Source of the DNA: Blautia sp.
Lineage (GTDB): Bacteria; Bacillota; Clostridia; Lachnospirales; Lachnospiraceae
Direction: 5' to 3'
Length of the DNA stretch: 64,000 nucleotides
NCBI GenBank assembly: GCA_026169535.1
Contig: JAPFCU010000045.1
Location: forward strand, 1 to 64,000
Position numbers and translations under genes: made by a program. Under the pieces are notes generated by a model, which had not been told where the DNA came from, did not search any database, and saw only the letters and a program-made list of their open reading frames with translations. Shown here in pieces: positions 1 to 9,404 of this stretch. Position 1 is the first letter of the stretch. The number at the start of each line of letters is the position of its first letter.

Positions 1-1
1 A

Positions 2-157
2 CGGATGGAAAAAGTAAAGGAGCTCCTTCGCAGCTCCGACAAAAAAATTGTTGAGATCTGTGACATGACAGGATATGATAATCCCCGATATTTCAGTAAA
101 GTTTTTAAACAATATACCGGAATGACTCCCAGAGAATACCGGGAAACTGCAGAATGA
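2..157 (+). CDS. AraC-family transcriptional regulator, C-terminal fragment (5' truncated by the window)
   Basis: This is the last 51 codons of a helix-turn-helix regulator whose start lies outside the window. The visible part reads as the second helix-turn-helix of an AraC/XylS DNA-binding domain: a KELLRSSD-like stretch, then IVEICDMTGYDNPRYFSKVFK, then the family-typical GMTPREYR ending. It stops at TGA 155-157 and is followed by a hairpin terminator. It converges on rpsI. The effector and target cannot be told from this fragment. Confidence 0.85.
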   Translation, partial: RMEKVKELLRSSDKKIVEICDMTGYDNPRYFSKVFKQYTGMTPREYRETAE

Positions 158-188
158 TAAACGAAAGATAACTTATAGATATAAGAAA

Positions 189-212
189 CCCCGGAAACTT
201 TCATTTCCGGGG
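189..212. terminator. Hairpin terminator between the AraC fragment and rpsI
   Basis: A perfect 9-bp stem (CCCCGGAAA / TTTCCGGGG) with a 6-base loop sits between two convergent genes. It is followed by a T-rich stretch on the plus strand and preceded by an A-rich stretch, so it could serve both directions. Confidence 0.75.
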
Positions 213-238
213 TATTGTCTTCTCTGATAATCTTAAAA

Positions 239-631
239 TTATCGTTTAGAGAACTGAGGTGCTCTACGAGCTGCTTTGAGACCGTATTTCTTACGCTCTT
301 TCATACGTGGATCACGTGTAAGGAATCCAGCAGCTTTCAGAACAGGTCTGTACTCAGCATCTGCCTGAAGGAGTGCTCTTGCAACGCCGTGTCTGATAGC
401 ACCAGCCTGTCCTGTATATCCGCCGCCTTTTACGTTAACGAGAACGTCAAATTTGCCCTCTGTCTCTGTAGCAGTAAGCGGCTGACGAACGATTACTTTC
501 AGTGTTTCAAGACCGAAGTACTCATCGATATCTCTTTTATTGATTGTGATTTTGCCTGTACCAGGTGTAAGGTAAACTCTTGCGATTGATTTCTTTCTTC
601 TTCCTGTTCCGTAGAATTTTGCGCTAGCCAA
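239..631 (-). CDS. rpsI: 30S ribosomal protein S9
   Basis: The 130-residue product is ribosomal protein S9 of the small subunit. The N-terminus has the family's YGTGRRKKS motif and the protein ends in a basic tail, QFSKR, which in S9 reaches toward the P-site tRNA. The start is a TTG at 631-629, chosen because AGGAGGT lies at the right distance upstream and translation from it gives [12 protein letters not shown]. It lies 17 bases after rplM, the usual rplM-rpsI pair, and should share its leader and promoter. Confidence 0.97.
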   Translation of the reverse strand: MASAKFYGTGRRKKSIARVYLTPGTGKITINKRDIDEYFGLETLKVIVRQPLTATETEGKFDVLVNVKGGGYTGQAGAIRHGVARALLQADAEYRPVLKAAGFLTRDPRMKERKKYGLKAARRAPQFSKR

Positions 632-648
632 TGTTTCCTACCTCCTCA

Positions 649-1077
649 TTAAAATGTTAAGACTTCCGGTTTCTGAGCCTCATGCTTGTGCTCCGGTCCG
701 GCATAAACAAAAAGTTTCTTGTACATAGTTCTTCCCAGAGGTCCCTTTGGAAGCATGCCTTTAACTGCCAGCTCAACAACCTTCTCCGGTTTCTTAGCCA
801 TCATTTCTTTTAATGTGGTCTCTTTCATTCCGCCCACATAATCGGAGTGGTGATAATAGATCTTCTGATCCATTTTCTTTCCTGTAACTTTGATCTTGTC
901 AGCGTTTACGATGATCACGTAGTCACCTGTGTCTACATGCGGTGTAAACTGAGGTTTGTTCTTTCCTCTTAATACACTTGCAACACCAGATGCCAGACGG
1001 CCCAGTGTACAGCCTTCTGCGTCAACTACATACCATTTTCTCTCGATTTTATCTGGATTAGCCATATAAGTCTGCAT
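649..1077 (-). CDS. rplM: 50S ribosomal protein L13
   Basis: The 142-residue product is ribosomal protein L13, an early-assembling large-subunit protein. Typical stretches are visible: [11 protein letters not shown] near the N-terminus, [10 protein letters not shown], and [10 protein letters not shown] toward the C-terminus. The length matches the family. An AGGAGGT site precedes the ATG. It is the first gene of an rplM-rpsI operon with a strong promoter and a leader of about 175 nt, so autoregulation through the leader is plausible. Confidence 0.97.
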   Translation of the reverse strand: MQTYMANPDKIERKWYVVDAEGCTLGRLASGVASVLRGKNKPQFTPHVDTGDYVIIVNADKIKVTGKKMDQKIYYHHSDYVGGMKETTLKEMMAKKPEKVVELAVKGMLPKGPLGRTMYKKLFVYAGPEHKHEAQKPEVLTF

Positions 1078-1254
1078 GGTTTTACCTCCTGTTATTTATC
1101 AACGATTAAATAATTTGTACAACCGCGGTGTTCCGCGATAATGAATAATTCCTGGTGATCAGTGCAAATAGATAATCGCGGAAATGTCCGAAACCGCTGA
1201 TAAAAAACACCTTCGCCGGGGCTTTGGCTCAGGAGTCATCGCACTACGTCACAT
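1078..1254 (-). promoter_or_regulatory. Long 5' leader of rplM-rpsI, possible L13 leader
   Basis: The predicted transcript start near 1254 leaves about 175 nt before the rplM ATG. The leader can form several GC-rich hairpins; one has the stem CGCGG/CCGCG with loop AACA near 1122-1136. An L13 autoregulatory leader is known upstream of rplM in low-GC Gram-positives. I could not match its consensus base by base, so the assignment is inferred from position. Confidence 0.5.
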
Positions 1255-1260
1255 TGAGTA

Positions 1261-1289
1261 ATTGTACTATACGTAATTCCTTCTGTCAA
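1261..1289 (-). promoter_or_regulatory. Sigma-A-type promoter of rplM-rpsI
   Basis: On the minus strand, TTGACA (1289-1284) and TACAAT (1266-1261) are separated by exactly 17 bp. This is close to the housekeeping consensus, as expected for a ribosomal protein operon. Confidence 0.85.
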
Positions 1290-1318
1290 CAGTTTTTTCC
1301 AGGTTTTTACGTTTTTCC

Positions 1319-1361
1319 AAAAAAATCTCCCGCCTCAATGCTACTGTTTTACACTCAGGCG
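1319..1361 (-). terminator. Terminator overlapping the atpC stop codon
   Basis: The transcript strand forms a 10-position stem with one mismatch (CGCCTGAGTG with CATTGAGGCG) around an 11-base loop that contains the atpC stop codon. A run of seven T follows after GGAGA. The last codons of atpC therefore form one arm of the terminator. It ends the ATP synthase operon just before the rplM promoter. Confidence 0.65.
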
Positions 1362-1742
1362 CACCATTGCTCTGTGAAGCTTGGCTTTTGCGATCTTATA
1401 ATCCTGCTCACTGAGACCTGTATGGCTCAGTTTTTCTTCAGCTTTTTTCTTAGCTGTTTCAGCTCTGGCCTCATCAATATCTTCCTTCCACTCCCAGGTG
1501 GTTGCCAGAAGATTGCATTTGCCATCCATGACCGAAAGCATTCCTCCAATGCAGGCCGCATCCCGTCTGGTACCATCCTCCAGGATCACATGAGCCTCGC
1601 CCATACCAAGCGCTGTACAGAAATTACAGTGACCGGCAAGAATTGCCAGGTCACCTGTAATACTTCTGCATACTACCCGAACTACTTCTCCTTCAAAGAG
1701 AAGACCATCCGGAGTTCCGATCTGTAATGGAAAGGTGCTCAT
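1341..1742 (-). CDS. atpC: F-type ATP synthase epsilon subunit
   Basis: The 133-residue product is the epsilon subunit of the F1 central stalk, which couples to gamma and the c-ring and can inhibit ATP hydrolysis. The N-terminal beta-sandwich is recognisable from FPLQIGTPDG, LAILAGHCNF and IGGMLSVMDG. A two-helix C-terminal domain rich in Ala, Lys and Glu follows. It is the last gene of the operon, 12 bases after atpD. Confidence 0.95.
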   Translation of the reverse strand: MSTFPLQIGTPDGLLFEGEVVRVVCRSITGDLAILAGHCNFCTALGMGEAHVILEDGTRRDAACIGGMLSVMDGKCNLLATTWEWKEDIDEARAETAKKKAEEKLSHTGLSEQDYKIAKAKLHRAMVRLSVKQ

Positions 1743-1754
1743 AAAAAGCCTCCT

Positions 1755-3149
<1,395 letters not shown>

Positions 3150-3190
3150 CTATGAATCTCCTCTAATTTTTGTTATAGACCGTGGGTTAT

Positions 3191-4057
3191 TTATACACCC
3201 TCGGCACCTGCAACAATCTCCGTAATCTCCTGCGTGATGCTTGCCTGACGGGCACGGTTATAATACAGATTTAACTGGTCGATCATCTCACCGGCATTTT
3301 TGGTTGCCGCATCCATGGCAGTACGTCTGGCAGCCAGCTCGCTTGCCTGGCTTTCACAGACTGCTCCATAAATAAGGCCTGCCAGATATTCCGGTACGAT
3401 CGCATCGAAAACTTCTGTACTTCCCGGCTCGTAGAGAATCAGATTTCTTGATACGGAAGCTTTCTCTCTTTTTTCTGCCTCTTCCTTAATATCCGTAAGA
3501 GGAAGGATCGAGAAAACATCTGGTTTCTGGGAAAGCATGGACACAAACCCCGTATAACAAAGCTGGATATGTCCGAATGTCCCTTTGCGGAATTCCTTAC
3601 AGAGCAAATGTGCGATCTCAAAGCAGTCGCCTACAGAAATATCTGCGACCTCTCCAAACTCTTCAGTGACCGCCTCCACCTCTTTACGGCTGTAATACTC
3701 TACTGCTTTTTTTCCAATAGGAAGGACCATATAATCCCGGCCTGCGCTGTCTGCTTCCATACATTTGAACAAGTTTGCATTATAGCCCCCTGCCAGACCA
3801 CGGTCTCCGGCGATCACTACATAGCAGTATTTATTGCTTTTGGATTCCGCCGCATAAACAGAATTAAATTCCGTATTATTTACAGCAATTTCCTTCAGGG
3901 TTTCATACAGGGTGCGGAAATAAGGTCTGCAGACCTCTGCCCGCTCCTTTGCCTTACGCAGCTTGGAGGATGCCACAAGTTCCATTGCCTTGGTAATCTG
4001 CATAGTGCTCTGCACACTCTTGATACGCAGCTTTACCGCTTTCATGTTTGCAGCCAT
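3191..4057 (-). CDS. atpG: F-type ATP synthase gamma subunit
   Basis: The 288-residue product is the central-stalk gamma subunit that rotates inside the alpha3beta3 ring. Family hallmarks are the N-terminal KLRIKSVQSTMQITKAMELV helix, the GDRGLAGGYN segment, and the C-terminal helix with AMDAATKNAGEMIDQL and RARQASITQEI. An AGGAGG ribosome site precedes the ATG, and the gene lies 20 bases after atpA. Confidence 0.97.
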   Translation of the reverse strand: MAANMKAVKLRIKSVQSTMQITKAMELVASSKLRKAKERAEVCRPYFRTLYETLKEIAVNNTEFNSVYAAESKSNKYCYVVIAGDRGLAGGYNANLFKCMEADSAGRDYMVLPIGKKAVEYYSRKEVEAVTEEFGEVADISVGDCFEIAHLLCKEFRKGTFGHIQLCYTGFVSMLSQKPDVFSILPLTDIKEEAEKREKASVSRNLILYEPGSTEVFDAIVPEYLAGLIYGAVCESQASELAARRTAMDAATKNAGEMIDQLNLYYNRARQASITQEITEIVAGAEGV

Positions 4058-4077
4058 TCTGTTTCCTCCTAATCACT

Positions 4078-5607
4078 TTATTTTACAGGTCTTGCATCAA
4101 GGAAGTTCCGGGTAAATTCTTCCAGAGCTTTCTTTAACTTATTTTCTGTTTCTTCTTCCAGTTTTCCTGTGGTACGGATATCCTGCATAGCAGCCATTCC
4201 GTTCGCATCTGAATCCAGGAAAATAAACAGTTCTTTTTCGTACTGACGTACATCCTCTGTCTTTACCTCAGCCAGGATTCCTTTGGTAACTGCATACAGA
4301 ATCGCAACCTGTTTCTCTACCGGAACCGGCTCATTCTGATTCTGCTTCAGAACCTCTACAATACGGGCACCCTGATCCAGACGTGACTTGGTATCTGCAT
4401 CCAGATCAGAGCCAAACTGAGCAAAGCTCTGCAGCTCACGATACTGAGAGTAAATCAATTTCAGTGTACCGGCTACTTTTTTCATAGCCTTGATCTGCGC
4501 GCTTCCTCCAACTCGTGATACAGAGATACCCGGGTTTACCGCCGGCATTACGCCGGAGTGGAAAAGCTCTGTCTCCAGGAAAATCTGACCATCTGTAATG
4601 GAAATAACATTTGTAGGAATATAAGCGGATACGTCGCCTGCCTGTGTTTCAATAATAGGAAGCGCAGTCAGAGAACCGCCGCCGTGTTCGTCATCCAGTT
4701 TTGCCGCACGTTCCAGAAGTCTGGAATGCAGATAGAATACATCTCCCGGATAAGCCTCTCGTCCTGGCGGACGGCGGATCAGCAAGGAAAGTGCACGATA
4801 TGCAACCGCATGCTTGCTCAGGTCATCATAGACGATCAGTACATGCTTGCCTTTGTTCATAAAATATTCACCCATTGCACATCCGGAATATGGTGCAATG
4901 TACTGTAAGGGGCTTGCTTCAGAGGCAGTGGCCGCCACTACCATGGTATAATCCATGGCTCCGTTTTTGGTAAGTGTCTCTACCAGAGAAGCAACCGTAG
5001 AACGTTTCTGTCCGATCGCCACATAGATACAGATCATATCCTTACCCTTCTGATTGATAATGGTATCTACAGCCAGAGCAGTCTTACCTGTCTGACGGTC
5101 ACCAATGATAAGCTCTCGCTGGCCTCTTCCAATAGGGATCATGGAGTCAATGGCCTTGATTCCGGTCTGAAGAGGTTCATGTACAGAACGTCTTTCACAA
5201 ATTCCCGGAGCCGGGCTTTCAATTGCCCGAAATTCTTCTGTTACAATAGGTCCCGCACCGTCAATAGGCTGTCCCAACGCATTTACAACACGGCCGATCA
5301 TAGCGTCTCCTACCGGAACCGATACGACCTTTCCAGTACGTTTTACGGTCTGGCCTTCGCCGATATTTTCATCGGAACCAAATAATACGATAGAAACACT
5401 GTTTTCCTCAAGGTTCTGTGCCATGCCATAGCTTCCGTCCTCAAACTCAAGGAGCTCTCCGGCCATACAGTTTACAAGACCGCTTGCTCTGGCAATACCG
5501 TCACCAACCAGGAGGACAGTACCTGTCTCATCCTGTTTGATGGAATTTTCGTAATATTTGATCTGACTGCGGATGACCCTGGATATTTCTTCAGGTTTTA
5601 ATTGCAT
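4078..5607 (-). CDS. atpA: F-type ATP synthase alpha subunit
   Basis: The 509-residue product is the non-catalytic nucleotide-binding alpha subunit of F1. The P-loop GDRQTGKTA and the alpha signature [14 protein letters not shown] are present. I chose the ATG at 5607 (MQLKPEE), because this is the usual alpha N-terminus and the start then lies 16 bases after the atpH stop with an AAAGGA-type site. An in-frame TTG at 5631 would add eight residues and overlap atpH. Confidence 0.97.
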   Translation of the reverse strand: MQLKPEEISRVIRSQIKYYENSIKQDETGTVLLVGDGIARASGLVNCMAGELLEFEDGSYGMAQNLEENSVSIVLFGSDENIGEGQTVKRTGKVVSVPVGDAMIGRVVNALGQPIDGAGPIVTEEFRAIESPAPGICERRSVHEPLQTGIKAIDSMIPIGRGQRELIIGDRQTGKTALAVDTIINQKGKDMICIYVAIGQKRSTVASLVETLTKNGAMDYTMVVAATASEASPLQYIAPYSGCAMGEYFMNKGKHVLIVYDDLSKHAVAYRALSLLIRRPPGREAYPGDVFYLHSRLLERAAKLDDEHGGGSLTALPIIETQAGDVSAYIPTNVISITDGQIFLETELFHSGVMPAVNPGISVSRVGGSAQIKAMKKVAGTLKLIYSQYRELQSFAQFGSDLDADTKSRLDQGARIVEVLKQNQNEPVPVEKQVAILYAVTKGILAEVKTEDVRQYEKELFIFLDSDANGMAAMQDIRTTGKLEEETENKLKKALEEFTRNFLDARPVK

Positions 5608-5623
5608 GTTTCCATACCATCCT

Positions 5624-6163
5624 TTAAACAATTATTTCATCAAGTTTTCTGGAAAGAGAAGCCAGACGTCCCTGAATCGTTCCATCATAGGATCTGCCCT
5701 CCAGTTCTACACGAAGTCCCGCTACCACAGAAGCATCCTTCTTCTGTGTCAGAGATATCTGTTTGCCGCTGACCTTTTCCAGTTTCTGTTTCAATGTCTC
5801 CATCTGTGCATCACTAAGCGCCACTGCACTGGTGACAACTGCCTCAGCGATTCCGTTATCTGCATGATAACGGCGTCTGAACTCATCACAGCAGCCGCCA
5901 TACTCTCTGAGAATGTTGCGCTCACACAGAAGTTTAATAAAATTCACCAAATATTTTTCCGCCTGTGTACCAAAGGACTGATCTACCAGAGAAGTTCTTT
6001 CCTCCCAGGGAATGGACGGTTCACAGAGAAGCTTCATATAATCCGGATTTTCCCAGAACAGCCTTCTGATTTCCTCCATCTGCTCTCCTATGGTTTCCAC
6101 AAGATTTTCCTCGACAGCAAGCTCATACAGGCTGCCGCCGTAAACTCTGGCAGTCTGTGTCAT
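5624..6163 (-). CDS. atpH: F-type ATP synthase delta subunit
   Basis: The 179-residue product is the delta subunit (OSCP-like), which joins the peripheral stalk to the top of F1. The N-terminal helical domain starts [15 protein letters not shown], and the C-terminal part carries [22 protein letters not shown], typical of the family. The start overlaps the atpF stop by four bases (ATGA), which suggests translational coupling. Confidence 0.95.
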   Translation of the reverse strand: MTQTARVYGGSLYELAVEENLVETIGEQMEEIRRLFWENPDYMKLLCEPSIPWEERTSLVDQSFGTQAEKYLVNFIKLLCERNILREYGGCCDEFRRRYHADNGIAEAVVTSAVALSDAQMETLKQKLEKVSGKQISLTQKKDASVVAGLRVELEGRSYDGTIQGRLASLSRKLDEIIV

Positions 6164-6663
6164 GATGTCTCACCCACATTCGCAATAAAATCATCTATGA
6201 GTTTCGCGTGATCTTCCTCAGAAATCTCCCTTTCGATCACCTTGCCCGCAATCTCCATTGCCATTCCGCCAATTTCATCTTTGATCTCATTGACTGCTTT
6301 GCGCTTTTCCTGTTCAATATCTGCTTCTGCTTTATTCTTCATGGCAGCCGCCTGACGGGAAGCCTCACGAAGAAGCTCCTCACTCTGGGCGGAGGCAGTC
6401 TTCTGAGCAGAAACCACGATCTCATTTGCCTTATTTTTTGCCTGGATCATATCCTGCTCATACTGAGACTTCATAGCCTCAGCTTCCTCCCTGGCCTTTA
6501 CCGCATCCTGAATCTGGGCATCTGCCATTTCTTTGCGTTTTGCCAGTATGTTATTGATCGGTTTAAACAAAAAGCGTTTGATCAGATAGACCTGCAGAAA
6601 AAGGTTGCATATCTGTGCAATGAAGGTCCAGGGCACAATACCAACTAATTCCTGTACCTGCAT
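6160..6663 (-). CDS. atpF: F-type ATP synthase b subunit
   Basis: The 167-residue product is the peripheral-stalk b subunit. One N-terminal membrane helix (about residues 8-30) is followed by a long charged helix rich in Ala, Glu, Lys and Gln (NILAKRKEMADAQI onward), as expected for the dimeric stalk. AGGAGGTT precedes the ATG. It overlaps atpH by four bases. Confidence 0.95.
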   Translation of the reverse strand: MQVQELVGIVPWTFIAQICNLFLQVYLIKRFLFKPINNILAKRKEMADAQIQDAVKAREEAEAMKSQYEQDMIQAKNKANEIVVSAQKTASAQSEELLREASRQAAAMKNKAEADIEQEKRKAVNEIKDEIGGMAMEIAGKVIEREISEEDHAKLIDDFIANVGETS

Positions 6664-6711
6664 AAGTTTAACCTCCTGTTCTTATACCCGGCTGTTATAA
6701 ATATGCCGCAA

Positions 6712-7026
<315 letters not shown>

Positions 7027-7047
7027 TCAGTTTTTCTTTTCAAACAG

Positions 7048-7806
7048 CTATTCTTCTGCAGCATTTGCAATATACATAACTGTCAGCATACAGAAGATAA
7101 AGGCCTGCATGAATCCTGAAAACCAGTCAAAATAGACGGACAGGATCGCAGGAACACCCACATCAAGGATGGGGATCTGTGAAAGGACATTTCCCAGTAC
7201 ACCGGGAAGCAGTCCCAGAAGTGCGGAGCTGGCCACTGCCAGAGCGCCATAGATCAAACCATTGATAACTACGCCGGAAAGAATGTTTCCAAAATGACGG
7301 CATGCCATACTGATCGGCGTTGCCAGTTCGGAAAGCACATTAAAGGGTGTCATAATGGCGATCGGGGTGGTAAAGCCTTTCAGATATCCGCCAAAGCCGC
7401 CTGTCTTGATTTTTTGTGCAGTGATCATGATAAATACCACAACTGCCCAGGCTGCCTCCGTGGAAAGATCTGCCGTAGGACTTCGAAGTCCGATAAGACT
7501 GATCAGATTGGACACCACACTTGTTACAAACAAAGCGGCTACAAACGGGATCATATGACGGAATTTTTCGCCCATATTTCCAACCACAAACTTATTTGCC
7601 TGCTCCACCAGCATTTCCGCAAGTGCCTGCCTTTTGGAGATATTCTCCACTTTCAGGTCATGGGTCAGCCAGATGCACAGACCTGTGATCAGAAGCATAA
7701 CGATCCAGCTTACAACCATGGTCTCGCTGATCTGAAGGTCTCCCAGAATGGGGATGTCCGTTGGAATGGTAAAATAGACTTTTGCCCCGGATATATCCAG
7801 ATCCAT
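7048..7806 (-). CDS. atpB: F-type ATP synthase a subunit
   Basis: The 252-residue product is the membrane a subunit that forms the ion half-channels beside the c-ring. Several membrane helices are visible. The essential stator arginine is in CRHFGNILSG, the equivalent of the usual LRLFGN motif. The N-terminal part contains KRQALAEMLVEQANKFV and KFRHMIPFVAALF, typical of Clostridia. AGGAGGTG precedes the ATG. Confidence 0.96.
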   Translation of the reverse strand: MDLDISGAKVYFTIPTDIPILGDLQISETMVVSWIVMLLITGLCIWLTHDLKVENISKRQALAEMLVEQANKFVVGNMGEKFRHMIPFVAALFVTSVVSNLISLIGLRSPTADLSTEAAWAVVVFIMITAQKIKTGGFGGYLKGFTTPIAIMTPFNVLSELATPISMACRHFGNILSGVVINGLIYGALAVASSALLGLLPGVLGNVLSQIPILDVGVPAILSVYFDWFSGFMQAFIFCMLTVMYIANAAEE

Positions 7807-7875
7807 ATACGTTTACACCTCCTGTCTTTTTAAAATAGAAAACCGCTGTTCATAGATTACAGTCAGTCTTTTATC

Positions 7876-8286
7876 TTATTGATTTTTCTTAAAAAGTGCA
7901 TTCAGTTTGATTCCTGCTGATGGAAACAGCAAAGGGACAAGTCCCGCAGCAAACTGAAAACAGGGTGCCACCATTACCGCTACTGCCCACAGCATCTGAA
8001 GAAGCATCCTCTGGGAATAACTTGCTTTTAATCTGGCATGGGCTGCACTTTCCTCTTCACAGGCTGCAACTTTCTGCACAGTTAAGCCCATAAGAAAAAA
8101 ATTCAAAATGGCAACTGCGCCGCCGCCAATCCCCCCAAGGATCACCGTATAATCAAAGGGTACATTTTCCGGCAGGATGCTGTGAAGAATTCCAAAAACT
8201 ATCCACATCAGAATAACTCCTGCAATGGTATAAAGTGCCACATTTTTTGTTTCTTTTTTTACCGCCGGCTGGATATCAGCAAACAT
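7876..8286 (-). CDS. AtpI-like small membrane protein of the ATP synthase operon
   Basis: The 136-residue protein has about four hydrophobic segments (near residues 17-36, 45-67, 93-110 and 112-125) and a short charged cytoplasmic loop, KVAACEEESAAHARLK. By its place between the AtpZ-like gene and atpB it is probably the AtpI (subunit I) of this operon, a factor that helps c-ring assembly or ion supply in other bacteria. Sequence support alone is weak. AGGGGAG precedes the ATG. Confidence 0.7.
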   Translation of the reverse strand: MFADIQPAVKKETKNVALYTIAGVILMWIVFGILHSILPENVPFDYTVILGGIGGGAVAILNFFLMGLTVQKVAACEEESAAHARLKASYSQRMLLQMLWAVAVMVAPCFQFAAGLVPLLFPSAGIKLNALFKKNQ

Positions 8287-8355
8287 ATTATTTCTCCCCT
8301 TCTGTAATAAAATACTGTGTTTTCTTCTTTTTCAGGCAGACTCCTCATGAATATT

Positions 8356-8625
8356 CTATATGTGTCTGTTAAAAGACACTTTTTTCTTTTCTCTTTTTTC
8401 ATCCTTTTTCTGGCGGTCCGTAACGTGTAAATACAGCTTGTAGGCCACCATAAAAGAACCTCCCAGACCAAAGAAAAAGCCCGGGATATAAACCCATGCC
8501 CCGATTCCCACATGAATATTCAGCCACCAGCAAAGAGCAAGACACAAAAATATCGGTGTCACAAAAGACAGACCGAACTGTGTCAGCATAGTCATATTTT
8601 TTATAATATCAGTCCAGTTCTTCAT
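8356..8625 (-). CDS. AtpZ/AtpI-family protein, first gene of the ATP synthase operon
   Basis: The 89-residue protein has two membrane helices (about 12-34 and 41-64), separated by NIHVGIGAWVYIPG, and a lysine-rich C-terminal tail. The GxGxxxYIPGFFFGLGGSFMVAYK pattern fits the small AtpZ-type proteins that begin many Firmicute atp operons. In Bacillus, AtpI and AtpZ are linked to Mg2+/Ca2+ supply; the role here is inferred. AAGGAGAA precedes the ATG, and the operon promoter lies just upstream. Confidence 0.75.
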   Translation of the reverse strand: MKNWTDIIKNMTMLTQFGLSFVTPIFLCLALCWWLNIHVGIGAWVYIPGFFFGLGGSFMVAYKLYLHVTDRQKKDEKREKKKVSFNRHI

Positions 8626-8685
8626 TCAGGGTTCTCCTTTAAAATAGTCTGTCATTCTTTTTGATAGTTTCTGAAGTTTATGTGT

Positions 8686-8714
8686 ATTTTATCATAATCA
8701 TTTTAGAAATACAA
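8686..8714 (-). promoter_or_regulatory. Promoter of the ATP synthase operon
   Basis: On the minus strand, TTGTAT (8714-8709) and TAAAAT (8691-8686) are 17 bp apart, about 60 bases before the first gene. The surrounding DNA is very AT-rich. Confidence 0.65.
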
Positions 8715-8780
8715 CTTTTTATTATGTAATATTACAATGTTTTTGTTATATCACCAAAAATATTATGTTATATATATAAC

Positions 8781-8820
8781 AAAACCCGAAAGCTCTGGTA
8801 AACCAGCTCTTTCGGGTTTT
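8781..8820. terminator. Strong bidirectional hairpin after the PTS EIIA gene
   Basis: A 12-bp stem (AAAACCCGAAAG / CTTTCGGGTTTT) is extended by an inner CTGG/CCAG across a 2-nt mismatch, with loop TAAA. It is flanked by A and T runs and ends the minus-strand PTS transcript. Confidence 0.9.
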
Positions 8821-8857
8821 GCAGATCACAGCTTCTTTTCTGAAGCGCAGATAATTT

Positions 8858-9343
8858 TTATTTCTCGTACTCTACAACCACTGTTTCTCCTGGAACTGCC
8901 GCTCCGGCATGAGGAGTAACTCCTTTAATGTCGTCCATATTTGTAATGATCATAGGAGTAACACAGCTGTAGCCTTTGCCTTTAATAAAGTCCATATCAA
9001 ATTCCATCAGAAGATCGCCCTTTTTCACTGATGCACCCTGAGCAACTTTTTCTGTATAGCCTTCTCCTTTCAGTGCAACAGTATCCATTCCAACATGGAT
9101 AAGAAGTTCCAGACCGTCTGCGGTAGTGATGCCGATGGCATGCTTGGTATCAGCGATCATAGACACTGTTCCGTCTGCCGGGCTGTATACCTTGCCCTCT
9201 GCAGGCTCGATGGCGATTCCGTCACCCAGGATCTTCTGAGCAAACATAGGATCTGCAATATTTTCCAGAAGGACTGCCTCTCCTTTCAGAGGAGCGTAAA
9301 GCTTATTGTTTTTTTCTTTTTTTCCAAATAACCCTTTAAACAT
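8858..9343 (-). CDS. PTS glucose-family EIIA component
   Basis: The 161-residue protein is a soluble EIIA of the glucose family, which passes phosphate from HPr to EIIB. The two active-site histidines are visible as TKHAIG (His68) and LLIHVGMDT (His83, the likely phosphorylation site). The C-terminal part has FIKGKGYSCVTPMIITN. The start is the ATG at 9343 behind GAGAGGT; an upstream in-frame extension runs into the terminator hairpin and is not credible. The partner EIICB lies immediately upstream. A second role in regulation, as for Crr, is possible but not shown. Confidence 0.93.
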   Translation of the reverse strand: MFKGLFGKKEKNNKLYAPLKGEAVLLENIADPMFAQKILGDGIAIEPAEGKVYSPADGTVSMIADTKHAIGITTADGLELLIHVGMDTVALKGEGYTEKVAQGASVKKGDLLMEFDMDFIKGKGYSCVTPMIITNMDDIKGVTPHAGAAVPGETVVVEYEK

Positions 9344-9361
9344 AAAAAGACCTCTCTTTCC

Positions 9362-9393
9362 AAAAAGGAGGATGCCTGTGCACCCTCCTTTTT
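9362..9393 (-). terminator. Intercistronic terminator between PTS EIICB and EIIA
   Basis: A perfect 10-bp stem (AAAAAGGAGG / CCTCCTTTTT) with a 12-base loop fills most of the 61-base gap. The T run on the minus strand makes it a plausible partial terminator that lowers EIIA expression relative to EIICB, or an RNA processing site. Confidence 0.75.
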
Positions 9394-9404
9394 TATTATG
9401 TAAA

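Noticed and set aside
1266-1271. TATAGT as the -10 box of the rplM promoter
   Set aside because: It lies only 12 bp from TTGACA. The overlapping TACAAT at 17 bp fits much better.
8259-8513. An 84-codon minus-strand frame between the AtpI-like and AtpZ-like genes
   Set aside because: It overlaps both genes out of frame, while both have good ribosome sites. No domain is visible.
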